From the NCBI RefSeq assembly GCF_023343835.1, contig NC_064433.1, positions 71,260,032-71,324,031 on the forward strand: a stretch of DNA of 64,000 nucleotides, given 5' to 3'. The stretch is from Lagopus muta. Taxonomy: Eukaryota > Chordata > Aves > Galliformes > Phasianidae. Position 1 is the stretch's first letter; each line of letters opens with the position of its first letter. Below the pieces are notes generated by a model. It did not search any database and was not told the origin of the DNA. It saw only the letters and a program-made list of their open reading frames with translations. Below, piece by piece: positions 1-10,700 of the stretch. Made by a program: the position numbers and the translations under genes.

Positions 1-350
1 TTCAGTCTTCTCCAGGCTGTACAGTCTCAGGTCTCTCAGCTTTTCCTCATACAGGAGGTTCTCCAAGCCCCTAACCATCTGGACCCTCTCCAGTAGTTCC
101 CTGTCTTTCTTGAACTGAGGAGCCCAGAGCTGGACACAGTACTCCAGATGTGGCCTCATCTGGAGGGAGGGATCACTTGCCTCAACCTGCTTTTCATGCT
201 CTCTTTAATGTGCCCCAGGATACCATTGGCCTTCTTGAGCACCGGGGGCACACTGCTTGGCATGGGGCATAACGTTTGCATGATCAGCCTGCTGTCCACC
301 AGTACTCCCAGGTCCTTCTCTACAGGGTTACTTTCCAATAGATGAGACCC
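1..350 (-). repeat. CR1 LINE fragment (antisense), cut by window edge
   Basis: Reading the plus strand, the text follows the antisense of avian CR1: TCTTCTCCAGGCTGTACAG, GAGCCCAGAGCTGGACACAG, CCCAGGATACCATTGGCC and AGGTCCTTCTCTACAGGG all occur in the expected order. No open frame of LINE size survives. The left end is truncated by the window. Confidence 0.9.
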
Positions 351-414
351 TATAATTTAGCCTTATCTGGTTTAAGAGGTCCTTAGAGGAATAGGTCAGC
401 CATATTATATTCCT

Positions 415-840
415 CAAAATGAGAAAGGCCACAAGGATGATTAGGGGCCTGGGGCAACTCCAGTGCCAAGGAAAGCTGAGAGACATTGGACTCTTCAGAC
501 TGGAGTAGGCATTTATAAACATCACTGTTTATAAACATCTAAAATGTGAGAGTCAAGTTGATGGGGGGGAAAGGGACTCATCTCGGCTATGTGCAGCAAT
601 AGAACAGGAGGCAATGGGCAGAAATGAACACAGGAAGTTCTGAGCAAACACAAGGAAGAATTTATTTACTGTGAGAGTGGCAGAGCACTGTAACAGGCTG
701 CCCAGAGAGGTTGTGGGGTCTCCTTCTCTGGAGATATTCACGACCTGTCTAGGTGCTTTATTTTGTGGCCTGATTTTGGAAACATGCATTTGTAGGGGGT
801 TTGGACCAGAGGTCCCTTCCAACCCCTAAAATTATTTGAC
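415..840 (+). repeat. CR1 LINE 3' fragment (sense)
   Basis: Sense-oriented CR1 3' region with GACTCTTCAGACTGGAG, CAGGCTGCCCAGAGAGGTTG and GAGGTCCCTTCCAACCCC. It is quite diverged. It faces the antisense CR1 at 1-350, so the two form an opposed pair with a spacer of about 65 bases. Confidence 0.85.
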
Positions 841-3800
841 TGTATGAAGAATTAAAGAGAGAGGCAGAAAATAGAAGCATCAGATCTAGAAAACTTCATT
901 CATGTTCAAGTTTAAAAGGATATTTTGAAATTAATAAAAAATAAACAACAGCAGAAAACCCCAGAAGCTAAAGTATGACCCTCTCTGCTAGAGATTATCT
1001 TAATAAATTAATCACTTTGTATAGGGAGACCTTTTGGATTAATTTCTATTGGTATACTTGCTTAAGGTGTATAAATTGCTTGCTCCCTTAGTATCTTACA
1101 TTTTTGGATCATTATCAGATGCTTGCTCAGTATGATTCAGGTTACTGAGTGTGCCAGTGAAAGCTAACTAACTAATCTGTGCAAAGTGCATAAAATATTG
1201 TGCAATGGAAGAATGCTGAGAGTACTTTCTGGATGGGTTCTATACTACAACCTCATGTGATGTACTGTTACTTAGCAGACTGAGTAACTTTATTGTAACT
1301 AACTTAATTTGACTATTTATTTTGAAAAAAATGTTTGCAAGCATCAGTGGATTATTTTTCCTTTCTACTGCAGTGAATGCAGTTTAGGCTTTATTTTGTT
1401 CCTTCCCAATCATTTTTGTGGTTTTCTATAATTTCTGCATACGATCACCATTTAGATTCTGCAGACCTATACTACTAATACATACAAGAGTCTGCTGAAT
1501 ATGATGTCTTGAGTTGGATCTAAAGCGTTGGCTGGTATAGCACTTAGGAGCTATTTATTTGTCTGTGAATGAGCCAAGAGCTGCTGGAAGGTACTGAGCT
1601 GGTCAGCACTGAAGAAAAAAATGTAGCATTGTTTTAACTTTCCAGATTATCCAGTTCCTGCATATGTGACAGGCCAGCATTATCCCAAGTAGCTCAGTTC
1701 CTTGGGCAGGTGAATGGTAGTAGCCATAAAAAATATCTCCTTCCCATGGAGGGCTTCTCTGTGACACATTCTGGCCATTCATCTGCAGACATCTGCTGAA
1801 ACTCTTTTTGCAATAATAATAATAATAATAATAAGCCCAAAATCTGATGGCTGTTTCTGTGTCAGGGCAGATAATTGAAGCTGTTTCCAGTTCCAGGTCG
1901 AATAATTTTGTACTCAAACACTGTTAGCCAAAGAGTGATGTTACAGTGTAAGTGCTGTATCAGAAAGGGAGATAAGCTGTGTTCTGAATTCTGATTGAAC
2001 TGAAATATGGACGTGGATGAATTTCTGACAGATGCGTGTCATTATTAACATTTCTGTGACAAATTTTATCAGTAATATTGTTCTAGGTCCTGATGGCGTG
2101 TAACTCCCTGAGAAAACAAATCCCCACTAGTCCCTATCCTTTTATAAACTCCAGGGGAATACAGAGGGAAGACAGTACATTTGTTTGCTTGTTTTTTGTT
2201 GGTTCTCTGCCATGCTGAGCATCAGCTGGAATTTCTGTTTTGTTTTTTTTCTGTCACATCAGCATAGTGACTGACTAGGTAAACGTAACTAAGGATCTGG
2301 TAATGGGATGCCAATGAAGCATTTATCAGGCTTTTTGTTGTTGTTGTTTTTTCCCCAGCTGGGTTGCTTAAGGTTACAGGAGGAGCTTCCAAATATTGGT
2401 AAAGAAAAATGACTAAGGATGAAGGATTTGGTTAAATCACTTATTAAATTAGCTGTTGTGGGTGACTCTAATTACATGGTGCCGTGGAGACAATATGAAT
2501 CCTTTGGGATTGTGTGAAGGCAGACGATTAGCGTCCAACTGCTGAAAGAGTTAGAAGTGGAGGAAGCTCTTCATTATTTCCCCAGTCCTGGTGGTAAGAG
2601 CCCTAGCAAACAGTGACCTACAGGGTGCAATCCGTTCTCATGTGAGGGAAGAGATGTGCTTCTCATGCTCAAAAAAGGGCAGTCACCTTTCTTTAGCTGG
2701 TGCTGCTGCTTCCCTTGGCCATGGCTGGTTAGCTTTATACAACTTTGGTGGCTTGCTGTGTAATCAGATGAGTGCTGAGGAGATTAAAGTTAAGATTTGG
2801 AAATCCCCAAATTTGAGCAAAGGGAACAACAAATGTAGCAGATGTTGCTTTGTGTCTTGGACCAGACTGTCTTGTTGTAGAGCTTGAAGTGTAATGTTTT
2901 CCCACATGCACTAACTGAAAAACAGTATCTGAGCTTAAAAGATTTTAGGAAGTGCATTGTGGAATAAATGAATCGTTCAATCTGTATTCTGTAGTTCAAA
3001 TGTAAAAGACTGGATTTTTGTTTGCTTTTCTGAATGTGTTATGTTTGTTCCATTATCGCTAGATGTCCATTAAGTACTTTCTCTATTTGATTCTGAGGGG
3101 CAGCTACTCCTGAATAAATTAGGAGAGGCAATGTACAAAAGGGTACATTATGTTGGCATGTGATTGTTGACTTGCTTTCCAAAGAAAGAATAGGCTCGAT
3201 TGTATGATCTGTTTTTTCATTCTAGCACATCAGTTCACTATGTTATTGTTTTTATTGCAGCTTGCTAAGTTTATAGAACAAATGACTTCTTTGAATGTTG
3301 AAGCTGACTTATTTAGCAGCGTTATACAGTAGAAAGTGTCTTTTTTTCTTTATGAACTCTGATATTTTGAGCAGTGTCTTTTAGGAAGAAGTAGTTTATA
3401 CACAGTGTGGTGAATCATTGGCTGGCATTGAAATTCGTATATATAGGTGTGTTAGGTGTGTTTCTCCACACCCTCTCCAGTCAAACAGTGTGGTCAGAAT
3501 GCAAATAGTGAGAAATTCTTACTTCCCCTCACTTGAGAGGGGAAATGGAACTTGTGACTGAAGTCATGGCCTTATGGCCAGTGTGCTGAGTTTCATGCCG
3601 TATTTAAAAGGCTTTCATAGGCCACGTTCCCATAATAAGAGTAATATATTTGGGTGGGGAGGCACAGAGTAAACTTTAAGGAAACTATTTCTTTTGTATT
3701 TGTAGGAAGAGGTGCTTTCAGACCTGTAAAATGGGACCACGAAGGAAAGGACAGAATGATTCCAAAACTGTCAGTGGTTAGGGCCAGAAGTTATGTGGTT

Positions 3801-4369
3801 ACTTTTCTGCAAAGGAAATATAAATTAGACAGTGGCAGAAATTACTGTTGGGATGGGTTGCATGAGAAGAGAGTTTTCCAAGTTGTGTCAAACTGTTTCA
3901 GATGTAAATATGAAGTGGTTCGGTACAGCTCAAATGGAGGCAGCAGAGGGCAGAGGTAGGACTGAGTGGAATTGAATCTCCTATTTAATAAAAAAAATAC
4001 TCAGAAGGTTCCTTTGAAATAAATCAAGACAGAGGAATTTCAGATGAGGTGCAGATAATTTGGAGATTTTAATCTTCAGAATAGGCTGAAAATCCTGTCA
4101 TTTTATTGCAGCAAAACAAAGCTTTGGTTTGTATTGATATAAATCTTGTTTTGTTTTTATTCAAATTTGAAGTGTAAAATTCCATATTAACGTCTTCTTG
4201 AGCTGGCACGTACTAAGGCAGGGGTTGCTAATAATACTAAAACAATTTGGCTAGAAATCATCTCTTTCCCTCCTAGATGTTTCAGATATCCTCCTAGAAA
4301 TCTGTTGTCCTGTGTCTGGTTTAGGGCTCTGCAGGAAAAGGGAGATACAGAGCTGCTGAAGAGAGGGCC
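841..4369. other. CREBL2 intron 1 (3' part), no gene seen
   Basis: AT-rich intronic sequence lying before exon 2 of CREBL2 on the plus strand. It holds a short (AAT)n microsatellite near 1,812-1,836 and a CTCF-like motif at 3,940-3,953. No open frame resembles a known protein; those of 98-104 codons here have no recognisable domains. The matching CREBL2 first exon and promoter CpG island are absent, so they lie left of position 1. Confidence 0.7.
3940..3953 (+). promoter_or_regulatory. CTCF-core-like motif (plus orientation)
   Basis: Plus-strand GCAGCAGAGGGCAG matches 13 of 14 positions of CCASYAGRKGGCRS; the first C is G. It lies in CREBL2 intron 1, upstream of exon 2, and is oriented towards the minus-strand site at 22,714. 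Confidence 0.35.
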
Positions 4370-4545
4370 GGAAGAAGCAATGAGTGAGTGACAGAGCACT
4401 GACACAGGTTGCCCAGAGTTGTGGTGGAGGATCCATACTCAGAAACTGTCTGGATGTGATCCTGAGCACCCTGAGCTTTGGTGTTGAGCCAGATGAACCC
4501 AAGAGGTTCCTTCTCGCCTCAGCCATTCTATGTGTCTGGGATATT
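4370..4545 (+). repeat. Old CR1 3' fragment in CREBL2 intron 1
   Basis: Diverged but collinear with the CR1 3' end: CAGAGCACTGACACAGGTTG, then a Trp-Thr-like tail region and a TTCC(T)TCTCGCCTCAGCCATTCTATGTG ending. It lies about 265 bases before CREBL2 exon 2. Confidence 0.7.
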
Positions 4546-4810
4546 GCTCCTCCAATTTGGCAATTAGTAACATTTGCAGTAGGACTAATTAAGAACTGAT
4601 GCAATATCAAATCTAACCCCTTTATTTGCTACATTCAAAGCTTTGTACATCAGCCTCTGAAACGAGCTACATCTTCTTTCCTCTAGTGCTCTAGAATTGG
4701 TCCAGGTATGTGTGAGTTTTTCTGCTTGAGACAGCTACAGGCACGGTTACATGGCTTCAGCTTTCTCTTTGCAGAACATCATCATCTTTAGTTGTGCCTT
4801 TCATTTTCAG

Positions 4811-5008
4811 GTGGTTGGAGGCAAAGTAAAGAAACCAGGGAAGCGAGGTCGTAAACCAGCCAAAATAGACTTGAAGGCAAAACTTGAAAGAAGTCGTCAG
4901 AGTGCAAGAGAGTGCAGAGCCAGGAAGAAGCTGAGGTACCAGTACCTGGAAGAGCTGGTTTCAAGCCGAGAGCGAGCCATCTGTGCTCTCAGAGAAGAGC
5001 TTGAAATG
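4811..5008 (+). CDS. CREBL2: CREBL2 coding exon 2 (bZIP-like basic region and zipper)
   Basis: This internal exon encodes 66 codons, starting VVGGKVKKPGKRGRKPAKID and ending REELEM. The residues match my recollection of vertebrate CREBL2, a small nuclear bZIP-like regulator that works with CREB in metabolic and adipogenic gene control. A Lys/Arg-rich segment is followed by the basic region with core SRQSARECRARKK. Classical bZIP proteins have an invariant Asn where this has Ser, which I take as a CREBL2 family trait. The zipper is short and degenerate, with V, I and L at heptad spacing and then L/M. The exon is bounded by a pyrimidine-rich acceptor ending TTTTCAG at 4,810 and a GTATGA donor at 5,009; both junctions are phase 0. 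An open frame continues upstream to an ATG at 4,751, but that part is intron. In mammals exon 1 supplies about five codons (MDDSK); it is not in this window. Confidence 0.97.
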
Positions 5009-5711
5009 GTATGAAATCATCACTTAACCTGACCTTCAGTATTATTTGGGGCCTACCATTGTGGGCTTTTGTGAAATTGCATTAACTAAAGTGAGAGTGG
5101 GATTTGGCTAGCCATAGACTATTAAAACATCCTTAACAGATGCACTCAGCTGCTTGCCTACTTTGCTTGATGAATATGAACATCATGCTGTAAGTTATCT
5201 GCTGGTTAGCTTAGAAGTAAGCTAAGAAAGCACCATTGCATATGACTGTTTTATGGGTTTGTTAATCAAGAATTTTAGATGAGGGAGTTAGGAACAAGGC
5301 AGATGTCCTTTAATTCTGCCTTGCACAATCAGGAAGGACCTCTTAATAGTCAGTCAGCCCCAGAGTCATGTGAAATATTTCTTTTTAATAGGCCATGAAC
5401 TGGAACGGTATTCTGGCATGTTAACAGCAAGAAAATGCACAAAGTGTTCCATGTTGTTTAATAATTACAGTATTGTGTCTAGCTCTGCCATCGAGTAGCA
5501 GCTTATTGACTGAAACAGGACTTACTGAAGCCAGGTATGCAACCAGGGACACATGCTTAGCTCGTTTGTACTCTGCAGTTTTGTAAAAGGCTTCAGTCCA
5601 GTCAATTCAAACCTTAAACGAATATATTGAAAGGTAAAGATTACAGTTTTGTTTAGACTGCTAATGTGATCCTGGCAGTTTGCTAATGCTTAACATGTTT
5701 GTGTATTTCAG
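5009..5711 (+). other. CREBL2: CREBL2 intron 2
   Basis: A 703-base phase-0 intron with GT-AG ends between the two recognised coding exons. It is plain AT-rich sequence and I see no repeat or additional exon in it. Confidence 0.93.
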
Positions 5712-5859
5712 TACAAGCAGTGGTGCATGGCAATGGACCAGGGGAAAATCCCCTCTGAAATAAAAGCCTTACTAACAGGAGAGGAGCAGGGCAAAGCACA
5801 GCAGAACTCAGCCAAACTCACCAAGGCTGGGAAGGCAGAACCAAACAGCAGCAATCCTT
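5712..5859 (+). CDS. CREBL2: CREBL2 coding exon 3 (C-terminal part)
   Basis: The exon encodes 49 codons plus the first base of the next. It begins YKQWCMAMDQGKIPSEIKAL, which continues the coiled segment of exon 2 in phase 0, and ends in a polar Gln/Asn/Ser/Lys-rich tail finishing NSSNP. The acceptor is GTATTTCAG ending at 5,711; the donor is GTAAGT at 5,860, close to consensus. The first 30 residues are nearly identical to the mammalian protein as I recall it. The last 20 differ at many positions, and the mammalian protein ends in Trp where this ends in Pro. With five codons from exon 1 the total is 120 residues, equal to the human length. The exon ends in a lone T, so the stop codon must be completed by the next exon. 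Confidence 0.95.
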
Positions 5860-7205
5860 GTAAGTATCCGACTATAATTAATTCCTATTTCATTACATCT
5901 TTCATAGTGTAGGAGGATGGCTGTGGTGTAGGAAGAAACATAAGGATGTACTCTTGGGCACAAATAGTTGATTGAAGCAAAGGGTTTAGTGGGTGGTACA
6001 AAGATTCTGTGTAATGTTTACATGGACAACACAGAAATCATACTAGTTAGGAAGCTGGGTAGTTATTTTAAAAATAGACTCAATCCTTGTGTTTCAGTAA
6101 GGCCTGTGAAGGCCTGAGACCATAATCTACTACATTTTTTGTTTTCCTAATGTGAGGGAAATTGAATACCTAACATAATTTAATTTTTAAAACTTGATCA
6201 AGAAAACATTATTCTAGCTGCAGCCACTCAAAAATGAGAAGTGCTGAACTTGTGATTTCCAGTGGAGTTTTTTTTTTCTGCCTCATTTGTGCTTGTCAGT
6301 AGAATAAAATAAGATTCTTCTGGGGATTGGAAGATGACTTTGTTACATGATCTTTCATTTTGCTGATACATGCGTGCAAAGGACCAAGTCAAGGTAGCAC
6401 AGGCAATTCTGTATCTCCTATTTTCTAGTCTTTTAATATTTCGTGCTACAGATTAAATTACCATTTACATCTTTCTAGCTTTGCTTTTAAGAAACAGTGC
6501 AGAAACCACATTTGTCACTGTAACAGTCTTTCCCTCTGGTGCATCATTCACAGGAGTGAAATGCAGAACCTTCTGCACTACAGCAGAGATAGCTTGGTTG
6601 CTAGCAGAAGAATGCTGTTATTGGAGAAGTGGATGCATCCCTGGGTCCAGGTTGAAGGATGCCAGTCTGCTGTCTGCTCTTCGATCCTCCCCATGTGAAA
6701 CTCTTTGCTTGTGGTATTCTTAAACCTGCATGGAGTGGGGCTTCTGGGGTAATAGGTGTTTGTGTTAAGTGGAGCCTTGTTCTTCCTTTCTCTACACCTC
6801 ACCCCCAAAAAATACAGCTATGTATTTAAAGCTATGTAGCTTTTGGACATTCTTAGTAAGAGATGAGGGCTGCTTTTGTGTTAGAGGCATGAGACTAGAA
6901 TTAGACTGGCTTTGCGGTCAGTAGTCACGTGGTTGGTAACCATCATGGGAGTCTCAGAGGTTCCGTACAATAAAAGCTGGAGAAAGACCTTGTAACAGCT
7001 TTGCTAAAGTTAAATAGAATGCTGCAAGATGAGGAAAAAGAGTCTCATCAAGTTTTCAGTAAAAAGTTTTCTAGCAAAGTAACTTGCAACCTGACTAGAA
7101 GTGTTGTTTTCCGCATCATTTATAACACTAAATGTCTTTTATGTTAATCAGTTCTTAAAGAAGTACTACATATATTCTCTGCTTCTGCCAATGTATTTTT
7201 CACAG
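5860..7205 (+). other. CREBL2: CREBL2 intron 3 (inferred)
   Basis: A phase-1 intron of about 1.35 kb if the terminal exon at 7,206 is right. The donor at 5,860 is secure; the acceptor is inferred. Other AG-GA acceptor-like sites inside it (for example near 6,554) have poorer pyrimidine tracts. No repeat or coding signal is seen. Confidence 0.55.
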
Positions 7206-7715
7206 GATTAGCCTCAGTAAGACAGTCAAAGCCGACACCGTACTTACAGCAGCGGAACAGCTGCCACCAATTGTGCCCTGCTATTTTCTTGTATCTACCT
7301 AAAATTTGAGCCCAGGTATCTTCTTAGGCTGTGATGTGATGTGAGCTCCGCTGTGAGTTCCCAGCCAAAGATAATACCAAGAACTGATAAATGGAAAAAC
7401 AAGTTGCGTCAGTTCAGTCTTATCAAAACAGAGGTGAGGGCAAAAGTTTTGTGGACAGATTTACGTATTTAAGACACTGACAGATGACCTGTTCCTTCAT
7501 TTAGACTACACTTTCTTCTGCATATGCTCTTTTGTGTGTGTGTGATGAAATACAAAGAGTGGAGCTCCCAGGATTTTCAATGGGCCTTCTGCTTTGCTTG
7601 TACTCTGTTATGTTTGTGACAGTGTCTTTCTCTGTATTTTATAAGATGCATGGAGAAAAATGTCATTTTATATTTTCTTCTTTGTTTCATAAAATAAATA
7701 TTGTAATGAATGACT
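7206..7715 (+). other. CREBL2: Probable CREBL2 terminal exon: split stop codon and 3' UTR
   Basis: A good acceptor (TATTTTTCACAG ending at 7,205, with a pyrimidine-rich stretch before it) is followed by GA, which joins to the final T of exon 3 to make TGA. The protein would then end NSSNP. The first 60 bases carry several CpG dinucleotides in an otherwise CpG-poor region, consistent with an exon. An AATAAA signal lies at 7,693-7,698, so cleavage near 7,710-7,720 is likely. The exon start is inferred from splice logic, not from a transcript. A second strong acceptor at about 13,976 also begins with GA and could serve as an alternative terminal exon. A longer 3' UTR using later signals is also possible. 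Confidence 0.55.
7693..7698 (+). terminator. Polyadenylation signal AATAAA, candidate for CREBL2
   Basis: A canonical AATAAA in AT-rich sequence, followed within 60 bases by T- and GT-rich sequence. It lies about 490 nt after the proposed terminal exon start. Other poly(A)-like hexamers occur downstream, for example near 14,119, so usage is not settled. Confidence 0.45.
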
Positions 7716-10700
7716 TTGCTAGACTGAATGTTGCATTCTTTTTATTGAACTAATAATGTCTGTTTGGAATTATCTTCAATTAGTCAAAAGCACTGAAAAT
7801 AATGAAGTGTCATATTTCATTGTACAACACACGGTTCTTTTCAGAATTTCATTCTGAGTACTTGTATTAATCCTTAAAGCGTGGTTTTCTCTAGACCTAC
7901 CACACGTGTACTTAGTTAGCAGTTTCCAGAATGTTGCATAGACATAGAAAACTACTGTGAAAAGTTAAGTAATGCTGAAACAGAGATGGAAATGAGTTGA
8001 TTTTTTTTTTCCTGCCCCCTTTTTTAAGCTCTGAACTGCAGTTTGTTCTGAAAGACAGTGACAAGCCAACCATAAGTGTAGATCTGTTGTATTCTTGCCT
8101 GTCCTTTTTCTGTGTTCTCTACAAGAAAAAAATAAGAACAAATAACAAAGTAGGCCAGATGTTCAGTACTATAATCTGTGAACCTTGCAGCTGGATTTTG
8201 TAACATGAGCATGCCAAAAGCGTAACATGTTGGATTTAGGTAGCATTAGACTTACACAGCACCTCTAGTTTCATATGTAAACCATGTAATTAAACATATA
8301 TTTTAAAACTTATTTATGTACCTAAGTATCTTTCTAAATCAAAGATGCTGAAAACATACAGGAAGAGTGTGGTATTTGTGACTGGAACAGTTTCACTGTG
8401 ATAAATGCAGCATTGATCTCATAAAAAATATCACACCTGCTCTCTTCCCTCCATTCTTTTGTGGTTTCACTTTCTGTGGTACTATGCAAGAAAGTTCTCT
8501 GGGAGTTTTCTTTTATGAAGGAAATGGGGAACTGACATTTTTGGATGTGATGAGCAACAGTGTTTGTTTCCCACTCTAGTGGCTCCTGTTTCTGGGCTTA
8601 GTCAACAGTTGGCATCATGGGGCTGTGTTTGGGAGCCTGGGTGAGCTCTGGGGCACCGTTAGTGGGCAGTGGGACAGCTGGAACCATGACTAGCTTTGGG
8701 AAGGTGTCTGTGGCTGACTTCTTTTTTTAACTTTTGCATGTTAGGTTGAAGACTAGTCTACATCAACAATGAATCTAGCCTTTTCTGGCATCCTGTGAGG
8801 AGAAAGGGAAAGTTTAGCTGTAATCTAGTTTGCTACTTTCCAAGAAGTAATAATCTCTATAATTAGCAGTAAAATTACTGCTAATGTAAGAGGCAAATGT
8901 TTTGGGTTTGTGTTCAAGCAGGAAAAGCTGAAATAAGATCCTTATTCCATATTGTATTTCAGAGTTGTAGCATGAGTGATAGAGGATCAGCTCACATAGA
9001 AATTCCTAGTGTAGGTAATGAAGGCAAAACTCCAGCTCCTGCTGTTAATGGCGCTGAGCAACAATTTCACTGTAAATTATGTGCATAGTTGGATTTCTTG
9101 TATGTCTTTGTGCATTTATATTAGACAACAAAGGCTGCTTATTTGCAGTAATTTCTGTGGTATCTCATACCAAATGAAATCACTGGACTACAAGTGATGC
9201 TGTGTTTATGAAATGTATAGATTTATATATATAGATAAGTAGGATCAGCATGGTCAGTTACAACCATTCTCTTACGCAATTTCTGCACATTTCTGCTGCT
9301 TAATTGCTATATTATTCATGCTGTTGTTTGTATTCTCTTTTTTACTTCATTTAAGTCATAGCTAGAAAACACTGTCATTGTTCAGCTAATGATTTTCAGC
9401 AACATCTCATTAAAAAAAACAAACCCGCCAACAACTGGCCTTCAGTTTCTTTTTCTCCTCCAGAAAAAGCACTTGGGAGGTGGAAGTCTTACTTCCATAG
9501 CTTGTGCAACATTAGCTCTGCTTCTCTGTGTCTGCTTGTAACTGAAAAAAGGCTTAAGACAAAACTATGAACTGCTGCCTCGAGCAACTCTTATGTATGG
9601 CCACACTATTGTGTTGGGCAATGATGTTGTTATTAACTATGCTGCAGCTAATAGGTATTCAGAATGCATGTAGATTGTAAAAGTAGTAAAATACTTACCT
9701 TCATGAGACAAGATGTTTGATGTGAATGGAAATTGTATCGTATGAAAGCTGATCTTTTCCATTCCTTCTTTCTAATGACAACTTTGAAAATGTGTTTTGG
9801 TCAAGGTACAGAGTGCTGGCAACAGCAGTGCTGCATATTCCTGTCGTAGAGCATACCAGCCTGCCCCAGATACCTGCTGATGTAAAAACAATTCTTTCCT
9901 CCTCCGTCTTGAACACAGATCCTGCCGTATTGCTGCATCAGTATTTTCTGATTAGAATTTCTCAAATCTCCCACTTCACTGTGTGCATCCATTCTACACT
10001 ACTGAAGGAGACTTTTGTGAGTCCTCATTCTTCCACAGGTGACCTGGCAGCTATTTTCAAAAGCCATCAAGGCTTCCTTTCCCAGAGGCCAGCATAAAAA
10101 CATGAATTATTCTGCTGTGATTTTTGGCTTGTCCAGATGTTCTTCTCTTCAGCTGTATGATCAGAAGGAAGGCAACACTTTACAGATAGGGGCAACAGAC
10201 AGCAGCTGCTAACGTTGACAACACTAGTTAAATACTGGGCATGTGTTGGAGTTGTTGTGGTACTCACAAATTTTAAAGTCCTCTTTCATCTTGAACATTC
10301 TGAAATTTAGATTATTTTATAACATATGTGTCTTTATAAGCCAAGGTTGCCTGTCATTTTCACTGATGAGAGAGTTTGAAAATAAAAGGGTAAATTCAAC
10401 TTGCCAGCATGGAACTAAAATGCGCTGTGAAGCTAAGGGGAAATTTGCTTGTGGAAGAGAAGATTTTGGCCTACAGGCCTTTATTTATCTCATTAATATA
10501 TGCCAGAAGTTTCATTTAAGTAAATAAGATCATAGGGTTAGCTTTCTATTTAAACCTAGAATCCTGTTCTAGCATCTAAGATAGGAGGAATGGGATGTTG
10601 CCTAGATTTGTGATCAGACAGTTATTCTTGTGACAAGTACTTGTGCAAACCTTCACTAGGTGATCATTTATACTCCAGGGATCTATTTATTAGAACAAAG

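Noticed and set aside
4751-4810. In-frame ATG and 20 codons before CREBL2 exon 2
   Set aside because: The segment is pyrimidine-rich and ends in a splice acceptor exactly where conserved CREBL2 sequence begins, so it is intron.
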